Source of the DNA: Ruania zhangjianzhongii
GTDB taxonomy: Bacteria; Actinomycetota; Actinomycetes; Actinomycetales; Beutenbergiaceae
DNA: 64,000 nt
NCBI RefSeq assembly: GCF_008000995.1
Contig: NZ_CP042828.1
Location: 2,656,882 to 2,720,881, forward strand
Reading direction: 5' to 3'
Shown here: positions 1-10,726 of the stretch, piece after piece
Numbering within the stretch: the stretch's first letter is position 1
How the letters are laid out: the number at the start of each line of letters is the position of its first letter
Notes under the pieces: model-generated
The model's input: only the letters and a program-made list of their open reading frames with translations
Database searches by the model: none
Told to the model about the DNA's origin: nothing
Translations under genes and position numbers: made by a program

Positions 1-771
1 CCCGTGCTGTGGATGCTGCTTTCCTCACTACGGCCAGATGAAGCGATCTTCAACAGCGGCGGGATCTCCTTCTCCGACCTCTCCTTCGACAATTACGTCG
101 AAGGATGGAACGCGCTGCGTCATCCGTTCACGCACTACCTGATCAACTCCGTGATCATCACCGCCGGCGCCATCATCGGCAACTTGGTCTCCTGCAGCAT
201 GGCGGCCTACGCCTTCGCACGGCTCAATTTCCGCGCGAACAAGGCCTTCTTCGCGATCATGTTGATGACGATCATGCTGCCGGTGCACGTGCTGCTCGTG
301 CCGCAGTACGTCCTCTTCTCCGAACTCGGCTGGATCAATACCCCGCTCCCGCTCATCGTGCCGAAGCTGCTGGCGACCGACGCCTTCTTCGTGTTCCTCA
401 TGGTGCAGTTCATCCGTGGCATCCCCCGGGAGCTGGACGAGGCAGCCACGATCGACGGCGCAGGTCCCGTGCGCATCTTCGTGCGGATCATCCTGCCGCT
501 GACCGTGCCGGCCCTCGCCACCACAGCCATCTTCACCTTCATCTGGACGTGGAACGACTTCCTCGGTCCGCTGATCTTCCTCACCGACTCCGACGCCTAC
601 ACCGTGCAGTTGGCGCTGCGCACGTTCATCGATTCCAGTGGTGGCGGTGGCGGTTCGTCGTGGGGGTCGCTCTTCGCGATGTCCACAGTGTCCCTGCTGC
701 CGGTCTTCGTGATCTTCCTGGTTGGCCAGCGGTACCTGGTTCGAGGTATCGCGACCACCGGCGGTAAATAA
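1..771 (+). CDS. carbohydrate ABC transporter permease (5' end outside window)
   Basis: Inner-membrane subunit of a sugar importer, MalG-like. The reading frame is open from the first base, so the N-terminus lies upstream and the GTG at base 4 is probably internal. The visible part starts inside the first membrane segment and the periplasmic loop, followed by about five more hydrophobic segments. The EAA loop that docks on the ATPase is clear near residues 140-160 (EAATIDGAG...I.LP), as in the MalG family. It lies 48 bases upstream of a sugar-binding lipoprotein gene in the same direction, so the two probably form one operon. No ATPase gene is present here; many actinobacterial importers share MsiK-type ATPases encoded elsewhere. 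Substrate unknown. Confidence 0.93.
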   Translation, partial: PVLWMLLSSLRPDEAIFNSGGISFSDLSFDNYVEGWNALRHPFTHYLINSVIITAGAIIGNLVSCSMAAYAFARLNFRANKAFFAIMLMTIMLPVHVLLVPQYVLFSELGWINTPLPLIVPKLLATDAFFVFLMVQFIRGIPRELDEAATIDGAGPVRIFVRIILPLTVPALATTAIFTFIWTWNDFLGPLIFLTDSDAYTVQLALRTFIDSSGGGGGSSWGSLFAMSTVSLLPVFVIFLVGQRYLVRGIATTGGK

Positions 772-819
772 CCCGACGGCGAGTGACCGTCAAGCACAGT
801 CCAATCGAAAGGATTCACC

Positions 820-2109
820 ATGAGAAGGCCGACAAAGCCGCGGGCGGTCGCCGCAGTCGCCGGGACCGCCGTGTTCAGCTTGGCTCTCGCCGCATGCTCG
901 TCTGAGGAGGCCGACGACGGCACGGTCGTCATCGAGTACGGCTGGTGGGGGAGCGCGGAGAGCAACGACGCCACCTTCGCCGCTATCGAGGCCTTCGAAG
1001 CCGAGAATCCGGAGATCACCGTCGAAGGGGAGGCCTCGCCCTGGGACGGCTACTGGGACAAGCTGGCGACGATGACCGCCGGTGGGGACGCTCCCGATGT
1101 GATCCATATGCAAGAGCGGTACATTCGCGAGTACGGCGAGCGCGGCGCTCTTGCCGACATCCGCACCCTGGACGGGGTCGACCTGGACGCGCTGGACGAG
1201 GAGATGGTCTCCCTCGGTGACGTCGATGGCGCGCTGTACGCGCTCCCGGCAGGAGTCAACACCTTCACCGTTGCCGTGAACGAAGACCTCTTCGCCGAGG
1301 CCGGGGTCGAGGTGCCCGACGACCGCACTTGGACCTGGGAGGACTACTACGAGGCGTCGGCGGCGACCGCCTCCGAGGACGTGACCGGAGTCAACTACCG
1401 GGCCGGGATCGAGAACCTTCGCCCATGGCTGCACCAGCACGGCGAGACGATGTACAACGAGGAAGGCACCGGCGTCGGATTCTCCCGCGAGGTCTTGGTC
1501 TCCTACCTCGAGAACATCTTGACCCAGCGAGAGAACGGCGGGCCCACAGCCGATCAGGTCTCCGAAGAGATGGGACTGCCGATCGACGCCACGCTGTTCG
1601 GCACCGGCCGCCAGTCGATGACCTGGTTCTACACCTCCGAGCTCTCGCCGTTCGCCGACGCCGTAGGCGATCACGTGCGGCTCATGCGCGTCCCATCCCA
1701 GACCGGGGAGCCGACCGACTCGGGCATGTATCTCCGGGGCTCATCGTTCTACTCGGTCTCGGCGTACGCCGACGAGGAGGAACAAGAGGCAGCAGCACAG
1801 TTCATCGACTTCATGATCAACGACGCGGACGCGCTGGCAGAGATCGGCATGCTCCGGGGCGTACCGCCGAACACCCAGCTGGTCGAGGACATCAGTGGCG
1901 ACCTGGGCGAGTCCGACCAGCAGGTACTCGACTTCGTGACCGAGCTCAGGCCCGACCTCACTGTCGACCCGGTGGCTCCGTCCGCACCGGGCACTGGCAA
2001 CGTGCAGGGCATCTTCGACCGCGAGGTGCTCGAGATGCTGTACGACCGCACCACTCCGGACGAGGCAGCAGACCGAATCATCGAGGCGATCGACAGTGAG
2101 CTCGCCTGA
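820..2109 (+). CDS. extracellular sugar-binding lipoprotein, copy 1
   Basis: Solute-binding component of a carbohydrate ABC importer (family 1, MalE-like), anchored outside the membrane. A 24-residue signal peptide ends in a lipobox LALAAC with the lipidated Cys near residue 26. The mature part begins with an acidic stretch and the pattern VIEYGWWGSAES. Length (429 residues) is normal for the family. The ATG is preceded by gaaagga at good spacing. It is about 88% identical by eye to the next lipoprotein. Its stop codon overlaps the GTG of a relict oxidoreductase frame, mirroring the intact copy downstream. Substitutions between the copies are concentrated in the N-terminal half and near residues 260-285, which could alter ligand preference. 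Substrate not identifiable. Confidence 0.92.
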   Translation: MRRPTKPRAVAAVAGTAVFSLALAACSSEEADDGTVVIEYGWWGSAESNDATFAAIEAFEAENPEITVEGEASPWDGYWDKLATMTAGGDAPDVIHMQERYIREYGERGALADIRTLDGVDLDALDEEMVSLGDVDGALYALPAGVNTFTVAVNEDLFAEAGVEVPDDRTWTWEDYYEASAATASEDVTGVNYRAGIENLRPWLHQHGETMYNEEGTGVGFSREVLVSYLENILTQRENGGPTADQVSEEMGLPIDATLFGTGRQSMTWFYTSELSPFADAVGDHVRLMRVPSQTGEPTDSGMYLRGSSFYSVSAYADEEEQEAAAQFIDFMINDADALAEIGMLRGVPPNTQLVEDISGDLGESDQQVLDFVTELRPDLTVDPVAPSAPGTGNVQGIFDREVLEMLYDRTTPDEAADRIIEAIDSELA

Positions 2110-2314
2110 GCAGCGGCGCCCCCCGGTGCGCCTGGCCGTGATCCGAGCAGAAGATCGCGGCCAGGCGTACCCGAACAGGATTCGTTCGACCTTGGACCAG
2201 GACCACGTCGCGCCGTGGCTCGCAGTAACCGAATCGGGGCTCTCCGACCTGCCGGGAAATGACCTGACGGCGAGTGGCCCTCGAGCACAGTCCCATCGAA
2301 AGGATCCATCATGA
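2096..2314 (+). pseudogene. relict Gfo/Idh/MocA oxidoreductase, internally deleted
   Basis: The first 32 codons match the start of the intact oxidoreductase at 3584. The frame then skips 52 codons (156 bases) and continues with codons matching residues 84-104, up to about 2251; the remaining codons read through the duplicated leader. The Rossmann motif GAGNRG has become RAEDRG, so no NAD(P) site remains. The deletion kept the frame, leaving 72 codons. The frame starts inside the end of the first lipoprotein and its TGA (2312-2314) overlaps the ATG of the second lipoprotein (2311), so ribosomes could be handed across it. It is non-functional as an enzyme; translation is possible but unproven. 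Confidence 0.8.
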
Positions 2315-3583
2315 GGAAGCCTGCAAGGCCACGGGTGGTGGCCGCAGTCGCTGGGACAGCGGTGATCAGTCTGGCCCTCGCCGCCTGTTCGTCCGAGGAG
2401 GATGACGGCACTGTCGTCATCGAGTACGGCTGGTGGGGGAGCGCCGAGTCCGACGAGGCCACCTTTGCGGCCATCGAGGCGTTCGAAGCCGCGAATCCGG
2501 GGATCACTGTGGAAGGGGAGGCCACGCCCTGGGACGGCTACTGGGACAAGCTGGCGACGATGAGCGCCGGTGGGGACGCCCCCGATGTCATCCACATGTC
2601 CGAGCGATACATTCGCGAGTACGGCGAGCGCGATGCTCTCGCCGACATCCGTGGTCTCGACGGGATCGACCTGGACAGCCTGGACGAGGCCGTGGTCTCG
2701 CTCGGTGAATCCGACGGCGCGTTGTACGCGGTTCCGGCGGGAGTCAACACCTTCACTGTTGCCGTGAACGCGGACCTCTTCGCCGAGGCCGGGGTCGAGG
2801 TGCCCGACGACCGCACTTGGACCTGGGAGGACTACTACGAGGCGTCGGCGGCGACGTCATCGGGGGAGGTGACCGGAGTCAACTACCGGGCGGGAGTCGA
2901 GAACCTTCGCCCGTGGCTGCACCAGCACGGCGAGACGATGTACAACGAGGAAGGTACCGGCGTCGGGTTCTCCCGCGAGGTACTGGTCTCCTACCTCGAG
3001 AACATCTTGACCCAGCGGCAGAATGGTGGGCCCACGGCCGATCAGGTCTCCGAAGAGATGGGACTGCCTCTCGAGGCCACGCTGTTCGGCACTGGTAGCC
3101 AGTCGATGACTTGGTTCTACTCCTCCGAGCTGGGGCCGTTTGCCGCAGCTGCGGGTGAGGACGTGCGGCTCATGCGCGTCCCATCTCAGACCGGGGAGCC
3201 GACCGACTCGGGCATGTATCTGCGCGGCTCATCGTTCTACTCGGTCTCGGCGTACGCCGACGAGGAGGAGCAGGAAGCGGCGGCACAGTTCATCGACTTC
3301 ATGATCAACGACGCGGACGCGCTGGCAGAGATCGGCATGCTCCGGGGCGTGCCGCCGAACACCGAGCTGGTCGAGGAGATCAGCGGCGACTTGGACGAAG
3401 TCGACCAGCAGGTGCTCGAGTTCGTGACCGAGCTCAGGCCCGATCTCGCCGTGGACTCGCCGCCTCCCTCCCCACCGGGCTCCGGCAACGTGCAGGGCAT
3501 CTTCGACCGCGAGGTGCTCGAGATGCTGTACGACCGCACCACTCCGGACGAGGCAGCAGACCGAATCATCGAGGCGATCGATA

Positions 3584-3597
<14 letters not shown>
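2311..3597 (+). CDS. extracellular sugar-binding lipoprotein, copy 2
   Basis: Paralogue of the lipoprotein at 820, with a lipobox LALAAC and 428 residues. One residue is missing just after the lipidation site; the C-terminal third is almost unchanged except for a proline-rich replacement near residues 383-390 (SPPPSPPGS). The ATG has the SD gaaagga and overlaps the TGA of the relict frame. Its own stop overlaps the start of the intact oxidoreductase by 14 bases. It probably shares the permease upstream. Two retained copies in one operon suggest either dosage or a split in ligand range. Confidence 0.92.
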
Positions 3598-4870
<1,273 letters not shown>

Positions 4871-4919
4871 CCACGACACCCGACCCGCGAGGCACCACCG
4901 GTTCTCGGTTCATCGAGGC

Positions 4920-4925
4920 TACGGT
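4920..4925 (+). promoter_or_regulatory. -10 box TACGGT, leaderless start of the YqaJ gene
   Basis: TACGGT is followed by six bases and then the GTG at 4932. This spacing places transcription start on the start codon, the usual layout of leaderless actinobacterial genes. No Shine-Dalgarno is visible before the GTG. Confidence 0.5.
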
Positions 4926-4931
4926 AGGCGG

Positions 4932-5639
4932 GTGCCCGAGTACCGCTTCGCCCGCAACCCCGGTGGTGGGGTGGTCTCCTCGGCGGACCGAGTGGCCTGG
5001 CTGCGCGCGCGGCTCTGGGGCGTGACCGCCACGGACGCCCGGCGTCTGGTCACCTCCCGGGGCAAGGTAAGCAAACAGCGCACCCGCCTGCTCGCGGAGA
5101 AGCTTTCCGGGCGCACCCTGCCTCGCCTGCCGCAGTTCGCCCACGGGATCGAACGCGAGCCGGTGATCGCCCACTGGGTGCACCAGCGGTTTGGCATCGC
5201 CCCGAGCGGGGCGCTCTGCCACGGTGCGAACCACCGGCACCTGGCCACCCCGGACGGTCTCGGCGAGCATTCCATCGCCGAGATCAAGACCTCGGTGGCA
5301 GATCTGGACAGCACTGCCCGCACCTACACCGACCAGCTGCAGTGGCAGCTGCACGTGACCGGCTGCGAGCAGGTGCTGTTCGTGGTGGAGCACCGGCACA
5401 CGATGCGCCGCGACTTTCGCTGGGTGGGCCGGGACGAGGCACGGATCGCACTGCTCGCCGAGCATGCGGACACCTTCCTCGCCGAGCTGGACGCGGCCCG
5501 GGCTGCCTGGGTCGAGCGCGCCGAGCAGGAGGAGCAGGTGGCCCGCTGGTGGGACGAGCGGGCACCGGAGACTGCCGCCGCACCACCGGACTGGGCCGGC
5601 GCCGGCCATGCGCCAGCGTCCTCCCGCGCGGCGACGTAG
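4932..5639 (+). CDS. YqaJ-like PD-(D/E)xK nuclease
   Basis: Resembles the YqaJ viral recombinase/exonuclease family. Visible catalytic elements are an upstream Glu (GIEREPVI, near residue 75), the Asp in TPDG (near 108), and the E-x-K pair in AEIKTS (near 118), followed by [14 protein letters not shown], a typical Gln-rich helix of the family. The C-terminal 40 residues are low-complexity. Related proteins process DNA ends in phages, but no phage genes surround this one, so it appears to be a chromosomal version. Its TAG stop forms part of the next gene's -10 box. Function in the cell unknown. Confidence 0.75.
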   Translation: MPEYRFARNPGGGVVSSADRVAWLRARLWGVTATDARRLVTSRGKVSKQRTRLLAEKLSGRTLPRLPQFAHGIEREPVIAHWVHQRFGIAPSGALCHGANHRHLATPDGLGEHSIAEIKTSVADLDSTARTYTDQLQWQLHVTGCEQVLFVVEHRHTMRRDFRWVGRDEARIALLAEHADTFLAELDAARAAWVERAEQEEQVARWWDERAPETAAAPPDWAGAGHAPASSRAAT

Positions 5640-5642
5640 CAT
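5637..5642 (+). promoter_or_regulatory. -10 box TAGCAT of dxs, overlapping a stop codon
   Basis: The TAG stop of the nuclease gene is the first half of TAGCAT. Transcription would start near 5649 and give a 32-base leader containing a Shine-Dalgarno (cggagg, about 5668-5673) before the GTG at 5681. Confidence 0.45.
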
Positions 5643-5680
5643 GGGAAGCCGCGCGTGGCACAGCGATCGGAGGGCGCCGG

Positions 5681-7615
5681 GTGAGCGAGCTGGAACGGCT
5701 ACACAGCCCTGAGGACCTGCGCAGGTTGTCCCCCCGCCGGCTGGAAGCGCTGGCTGAGGAGATCCGCACCTTCCTGATCGAAGCGGTCGCCCGCACGGGC
5801 GGCCACCTCGGCCCGAACCTCGGCGTGGTGGAGCTGACGCTGGCGATCCACCGGGTGTTCCGCTCACCGCGGGACTCGATCGTGTTCGACACCGGCCACC
5901 AGGCCTATGTGCACAAGCTGCTCACCGGCAGGCAGGACTTCGCCACGCTGCGCCGCCGCGGCGGGCTCTCCGGCTACCCGAGCCGGACCGAGTCCGACCA
6001 CGACATCGTGGAGAACTCGCACGCCTCTACCGCCGTCTCCTGGGCGGACGGCATCTCCCGGGCCCGGTTGCTGGCCGGCGACACCGACCGGCACGTGGTG
6101 GCGGTGATCGGTGACGGTGCGCTCACCGGGGGACTGGCGTGGGAGGCGTTGAACAACCTCGCCTCCTCTCCGAACCAGCGCGTGGTGATCGTCGTCAACG
6201 ACAATGGCTGGTCCTACTCACCGACCGTGGGCGGCCTGGCCCGCTACCTGGACGCCGTGCGTACCGACCGCAACTACGAGCGCATGCTCGGCTGGGGCAA
6301 GCGCACGCTGCACCGCGGGGGGCCTCCTGGCCGGCTGGCCTATGACGCACTGCACGGGATGAAGAAGGGGCTCAAGGACGTCCTGACTCCCCAGCGCCAC
6401 ATGTTCGACGAGATCGGGATCAAGTCGATCGGCCCGGTGGACGGGCACGATCTGGACGCCATGGACGCCGCGCTGCGGGCCGCGAAACGGTTCGGTGGCC
6501 CCGTGATCGTGCACGCCATCACCCAGAAGGGCCACGGGTACACGCCGGCCGAGAGCGACGGCGTGGACCGGTTCCACACGGTCAAGGCGATCCATCCGGA
6601 GACGGGGCTACCGGTCGTTGCCTCCCGGTTCGAGTGGGGGGCGGTATTCGCCGACGAGATCGTCAAGATCGCCCGGGCCCGCTCGGACGTGGTCGGGATC
6701 ACCGCGGCGATGCCGGTCCCGGTGGGCCTGGCGCCGATGGCCGAGCAGTTCCCGGACCGGGTGGTCGACGTGGGGATCGCCGAGCAGCACGCGCTCACCT
6801 CCGCCGCCGGGATGGCGTTCGCCGGCCTGCACCCCGTGGTGGCGCTGTACGCCACGTTCCTGAACCGCGCCTTCGACCAGCTGTTGATGGACGTCGCGCT
6901 GCACCGGGCCGGCGTGACGCTCGTGCTCGACCGCGCAGGCCTCACCGGTGACGACGGGCCCAGTCACAACGGGATGTGGGACCTGGCGATGCTGCGTCTG
7001 GTGCCCGGTCTGCAGTTGGCCGCCCCGCGGGACGAAGCCACGCTCCGCGAGGCACTCCGGGAGGCGATCGCCGTCGACGACGCACCCACGGTGCTCCGCT
7101 ACCCCAAGGGGGCGCTCGGGGAGCCCATCCGGGCGATCGCTCGCACCGGTGGGGTGGACGTGCTCGCCCGGCACACTGGCCTGGGGGAGCACCGGGTCCT
7201 GATCGTGGGCATCGGCGCCTTCGTCAAGGCCGCGGTGGAAACGGGGGAGGCGCTGGCCGAACAGGGATTCTCGGTCACCGTGGTTGACCCCCGTTGGCCG
7301 ATCCCGATGCCGGAGGCAGTGCTCGACGGCGCTGCTCGCCACTCTCTGGTGGTCACCATCGAGGACGGTCTGGTCTCCGGTGGGGTCGGTGCCGGGTTGC
7401 GGGAGCAGCTCGCCGAGCGGGGGGTCAGCACGCCGGTGCTCACCCGCGGTGTGCCGCACCGGTTCCTGGCCCACGCATCCCGGGCGGAGCTGATCGAAGA
7501 GTTCGGTCTGCGCGCCCAGGACATCGCCCGTGACGCTGCGGCCGCGGTGATGGCACACACGAGTAGTAGAGCCGATGACCGCCTCGCGCCGCGCGCACCA
7601 GGTTCCGCGGGCTAG
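5681..7615 (+). CDS. dxs: 1-deoxy-D-xylulose-5-phosphate synthase
   Basis: Thiamine-diphosphate enzyme that joins pyruvate and glyceraldehyde 3-phosphate, the first step of the MEP isoprenoid pathway, cytosolic. The GTG at 5681 gives 644 residues beginning [16 protein letters not shown], matching the family start; an in-frame ATG-type extension upstream is non-coding. Visible are [14 protein letters not shown] (near residue 40), [14 protein letters not shown], the ThDP motif GDGALTGG with [10 protein letters not shown], and the transketolase centre with the EQHA motif (near residue 370). Order in the window (nuclease, dxs, PRPP synthetase) suggests separate promoters rather than one pathway. 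It may be one of several dxs copies in the genome. Confidence 0.95.
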   Translation: MSELERLHSPEDLRRLSPRRLEALAEEIRTFLIEAVARTGGHLGPNLGVVELTLAIHRVFRSPRDSIVFDTGHQAYVHKLLTGRQDFATLRRRGGLSGYPSRTESDHDIVENSHASTAVSWADGISRARLLAGDTDRHVVAVIGDGALTGGLAWEALNNLASSPNQRVVIVVNDNGWSYSPTVGGLARYLDAVRTDRNYERMLGWGKRTLHRGGPPGRLAYDALHGMKKGLKDVLTPQRHMFDEIGIKSIGPVDGHDLDAMDAALRAAKRFGGPVIVHAITQKGHGYTPAESDGVDRFHTVKAIHPETGLPVVASRFEWGAVFADEIVKIARARSDVVGITAAMPVPVGLAPMAEQFPDRVVDVGIAEQHALTSAAGMAFAGLHPVVALYATFLNRAFDQLLMDVALHRAGVTLVLDRAGLTGDDGPSHNGMWDLAMLRLVPGLQLAAPRDEATLREALREAIAVDDAPTVLRYPKGALGEPIRAIARTGGVDVLARHTGLGEHRVLIVGIGAFVKAAVETGEALAEQGFSVTVVDPRWPIPMPEAVLDGAARHSLVVTIEDGLVSGGVGAGLREQLAERGVSTPVLTRGVPHRFLAHASRAELIEEFGLRAQDIARDAAAAVMAHTSSRADDRLAPRAPGSAG

Positions 7616-7618
7616 CAT
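7613..7618 (+). promoter_or_regulatory. -10 box TAGCAT overlapping the dxs stop codon
   Basis: The dxs TAG is again the first half of TAGCAT. The next start codon (ATG 7656) lies 38 bases further, with gaagggagg as Shine-Dalgarno just before it. Confidence 0.4.
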
Positions 7619-7655
7619 GGTCGCCAGGCAGGTCACCGACGCGAAGGGAGGCCGG

Positions 7656-8711
7656 ATGCGTCACGCCGGCGGGTGGGATGGCACGAACGACATCGTGGTC
7701 TTCAGCGGCAGCGCTCATCCGGCGCTGACAGACCGCATCTGCGCTGAGCTCGGCCTGCAGGTCGCACCGTCGCGGACCTCGCGGTTCAGCAACGACTGCC
7801 TGCAGTCACAGCTATTGAGCAACTGCCGGCAGCGGGACGTGTACATCGTGCAGCCACTGGTGCCGCCCACCCAGGACCACCTGATGGAGCTCCTGCTGAT
7901 GGTGAACGCCGCCCGCGGCGCGTCGGCGGCCCAGGTGACGGCGGTGATCCCGCACTTCGCCTATGCCCGCTCGGACAAGAAGGATGCGTCCCGAATCTCC
8001 TTGGGCGGGCGCCTGGTAGCGGACATGCTGCAGACCGCCGGGGTGGACCGGGTGCTGACGATGACGCTGCATGCCCCGCAGGTACACGGCTTCTTCTCTG
8101 TGCCGGTGGACCACCTCACCGCCCTCGGTGTGCTCGCCGACCACTACCGGGAGCAGGACCTCAGCAACTCGATCGTGGTCTCCCCGGACCTGGGCAACGC
8201 CAAGGAGGCCACCCAGTTCTCCCGGTTGCTCGGGCTGCCGGTGGCCGCCGGGTCGAAGCAGCGGATGAGTGACGACCGGGTAGTGGTGGACGCGATCGTC
8301 GGTGACGTGGCCGGGAAGCGGGCGATCATCCTGGATGACGAGATCGCCACCGGTGGCTCGATCATCACGCTGTTGGAACGCCTTGCCGCCGACGGCGCCA
8401 CCGGAGCCTCGGTCGCCTGCACGCACGGGCTGTTCACCGGATCCGCGCAGGAACGGCTCACTGAGCACCCGATGATCACCGAAGTGGTCACCACGGACAC
8501 GGTGCCGGCGCCGGCGGACTGGCACGACCTGACCACCCGGTCTGTCGCGCAGCTGTTCGCCGAGGCGATCCGGCGGGTGCACGAGGGGGAGTCGGTCTCC
8601 AGCCTGTTCGACGGCGTCGACCCCACCCACGCACCCCCGCAGCCCAGCCTGTTCGAACCGGACCGGCGGACCATGCCGCGCCGGGACTACGCCAGCGCGC
8701 CCGCCCGCTGA
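7656..8711 (+). CDS. ribose-phosphate pyrophosphokinase-like protein (divergent)
   Basis: Related to PRPP synthetases, which transfer pyrophosphate from ATP to ribose 5-phosphate. The ATG at 7656 has an excellent SD (gaagggagg) and gives 351 residues. The PRPP loop is recognisable (ILDDEIATGGSI, near residue 225), as are RDVYIVQP and VIPHFAYARSDKKD. Several key positions differ from the classical enzyme: SDGE is SNDC, and the DLHA metal motif reads TLHA. Housekeeping prs is usually elsewhere in actinobacteria, so this is likely a second, specialised or regulatory copy. Its last 25 bases overlap the convergent fadB gene. Confidence 0.8.
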   Translation: MRHAGGWDGTNDIVVFSGSAHPALTDRICAELGLQVAPSRTSRFSNDCLQSQLLSNCRQRDVYIVQPLVPPTQDHLMELLLMVNAARGASAAQVTAVIPHFAYARSDKKDASRISLGGRLVADMLQTAGVDRVLTMTLHAPQVHGFFSVPVDHLTALGVLADHYREQDLSNSIVVSPDLGNAKEATQFSRLLGLPVAAGSKQRMSDDRVVVDAIVGDVAGKRAIILDDEIATGGSIITLLERLAADGATGASVACTHGLFTGSAQERLTEHPMITEVVTTDTVPAPADWHDLTTRSVAQLFAEAIRRVHEGESVSSLFDGVDPTHAPPQPSLFEPDRRTMPRRDYASAPAR

Positions 8712-10726
8712 AGGTAGGGGGTGATCCCGCCGAGGTGGAAGGGCCATCCGGCGCCGAGGATCATGCCCAGGTCGATGTCCTCCTTCTCCGCCACCACACC
8801 CTCGGCGAGCATGAGCTGCGTCTCTTCGGCCAGTGCCTGCTGCACCCGGGTGAGCAGCCCCGCCCCGTCCTGGCCGCCGGCTTCGGCGCGGGAGCCGAAG
8901 TACCGGCCGATCGACTCATCGACAGGTGAGGCGGCGCTCGGGCGAGACTCGAACGCCACGAACGGGGCGCCGTCGGCAATCATCTGCTCCAGCCCCGGTG
9001 ACGTGGGGTAGCGGTCCCCGAGCTGCTCGCGCAACGTGTCCAGCACGTGCCCGGCGACGGCCGGGCCAACCAGCTGGAGCAGCTGGAACGGCCCCATCGG
9101 CAGGCCCATCGGGCGTAGGGCCCGGTCGGCCACCGCAACCTCGGTACCGTCCTCCAGGGAGCCGAGCACCTCGCCGAGCAGGCGCACCAACAACCGGTTC
9201 ACCACGAAGCCGGGAGCATCGGCCACGGCGATCGCGGACTTGCGGCACGCCTTGGCGACGGCGAACGCGGTGGCATAAGCGGCGTCGTCAGTGCTCTCGG
9301 TGCGGATCACCTCGACCAGCGGCATCTGCGCCACCGGGTTGAAGAAGTGGATGCCGACCACCCGCTCGGGGTGCGCCAGCCCGCTCGACATGGCGGTGAT
9401 GGACAGGGCGGAGGTGTTCGTCGCGAGCACGGCGTCGGGGCGGATCACCTGCTCCAGCTCGGCGAACACCTGCTGCTTGACGCTCAGTTCCTCGAACACC
9501 GCCTCGATCACCAAGTCCGCCTGGGCGAGGTCCGACAGTTCGGTGGTGCCGGAGACCAGGGAGCGGACCCGGTTGGCCTCCGCGTCGCCCATCCGGCCCT
9601 TGCCGACCAGCTTGTCCAGCTCGGCATGGACATAGCCGACGCCGCGCTCGGTGCGCTCAGTGTCCAGGTCGCGCATGATCACCGGGACCTGCATCCGGCG
9701 GGCGAACAGCAGCGCGAGCTGGGAGGCCATCAGGCCGGCACCCGCGATGCCGATGCTGCGGACTGGGCGCGCCTGATCCGCATCCGGGGCACCGGCGGGG
9801 TTCTTGGCGCGGCGGCTGGTCAGATCGAAGGCGTATACCGACGCGGCGAACTCGGGAGAGCAGATCAGCTCGGCGAGCGCCTGGTTCTCCGCCTCGAAGC
9901 ACTCCGCCCGCTCACTGGTTGCGGACAGCTCCAGCAGGTCCAGGGCGCGGTAGGCGGCGGGTGCGGCGCCGTGCAGGCGGGCGTCCACCTGCTCGCGGGC
10001 GGCGCTGATCAGCTCGTGCGCCTCGTCCGCGGACGTCGGTTCCCGGCGGGGTGGGGTGATCTCGCCACGGAGCACACCCGAGGCGAACCGGATCGACTCG
10101 GCGAGGAAGTCCGCGGAGTCGATCACGGCGTCGGCGATGCCGAGCTCGCCGGCCTGGGCGGACTTCAGCTGGGTGTTCTGCTTCATCGGGTTGCTGATGA
10201 TCACCTGCAGCGCATTGGCCATCCCGATCAGCCGGGGCAGGTGGTAGGTGCCGCCCCAGCCGGGGATCAGACCGAGGAACACCTCCGGCAGGCCGATCCC
10301 GCGCACTGCGGAGGACACGGTGCGGTAGTCACAGGCCAGGGCAAGCTCCAGGCCGCCGCCGAGGGCAACCCCGCCGACGAAGGCGAACGTGGGCACCGGC
10401 AGGTCGGCGAGGATCGTGTAGGTCTCGTGGCCCATCTCGGCGATCTGCCGGGCGGCCTCGGGGGTGGTCAGCTGGGCGGCCTGATGCAGGTCGGCGCCGG
10501 CGGCGAAGTGGAACTGCTTCCCGGTGACGCCGACGGCGACGATCTCGCCGGCCTCGGCACGGGCGCTGAGCTGCTCGAGCGCCGTGCGCAGCTCGGCCAT
10601 CCCCTCTGGTCCGAAGGTGATCGGCTTCGTCGGCCCGGCGCCGTTCTCCAGGGTGATCAGGGCGAGGGTGCCCAGATCGGCCAGCTGCACGTCCCGCACG
10701 AGGGCGCGGGTGATCCGCTCGGTCAT
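8687..10726 (-). CDS. fadB: fatty-acid oxidation protein: enoyl-CoA hydratase/3-hydroxyacyl-CoA dehydrogenase
   Basis: Two-activity enzyme of beta-oxidation, working with the thiolase beside it. The N-terminal crotonase domain (about residues 10-230) shows the oxyanion segment FHFAAGADL and GGVALGGGLELALACDY. The NAD-binding domain begins near residue 340 with GIAGAGLMASQLA and continues to the typical GIHFFNPV.QMPLVEVI and APGFVVNRLL. Length 679 is close to FadB/FadJ. The ATG at 10726 lies in an ATGA overlap with the thiolase stop, so the pair is coupled; a GTG 75 bases further upstream is in frame but would sit inside the thiolase gene. Confidence 0.93.
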   Translation of the reverse strand: MTERITRALVRDVQLADLGTLALITLENGAGPTKPITFGPEGMAELRTALEQLSARAEAGEIVAVGVTGKQFHFAAGADLHQAAQLTTPEAARQIAEMGHETYTILADLPVPTFAFVGGVALGGGLELALACDYRTVSSAVRGIGLPEVFLGLIPGWGGTYHLPRLIGMANALQVIISNPMKQNTQLKSAQAGELGIADAVIDSADFLAESIRFASGVLRGEITPPRREPTSADEAHELISAAREQVDARLHGAAPAAYRALDLLELSATSERAECFEAENQALAELICSPEFAASVYAFDLTSRRAKNPAGAPDADQARPVRSIGIAGAGLMASQLALLFARRMQVPVIMRDLDTERTERGVGYVHAELDKLVGKGRMGDAEANRVRSLVSGTTELSDLAQADLVIEAVFEELSVKQQVFAELEQVIRPDAVLATNTSALSITAMSSGLAHPERVVGIHFFNPVAQMPLVEVIRTESTDDAAYATAFAVAKACRKSAIAVADAPGFVVNRLLVRLLGEVLGSLEDGTEVAVADRALRPMGLPMGPFQLLQLVGPAVAGHVLDTLREQLGDRYPTSPGLEQMIADGAPFVAFESRPSAASPVDESIGRYFGSRAEAGGQDGAGLLTRVQQALAEETQLMLAEGVVAEKEDIDLGMILGAGWPFHLGGITPYLQRAGALA

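Noticed and set aside
5342-5680. An N-terminal extension of dxs
   Set aside because: It overlaps the whole end of the YqaJ gene; the GTG at 5681 has an SD and gives the family start.
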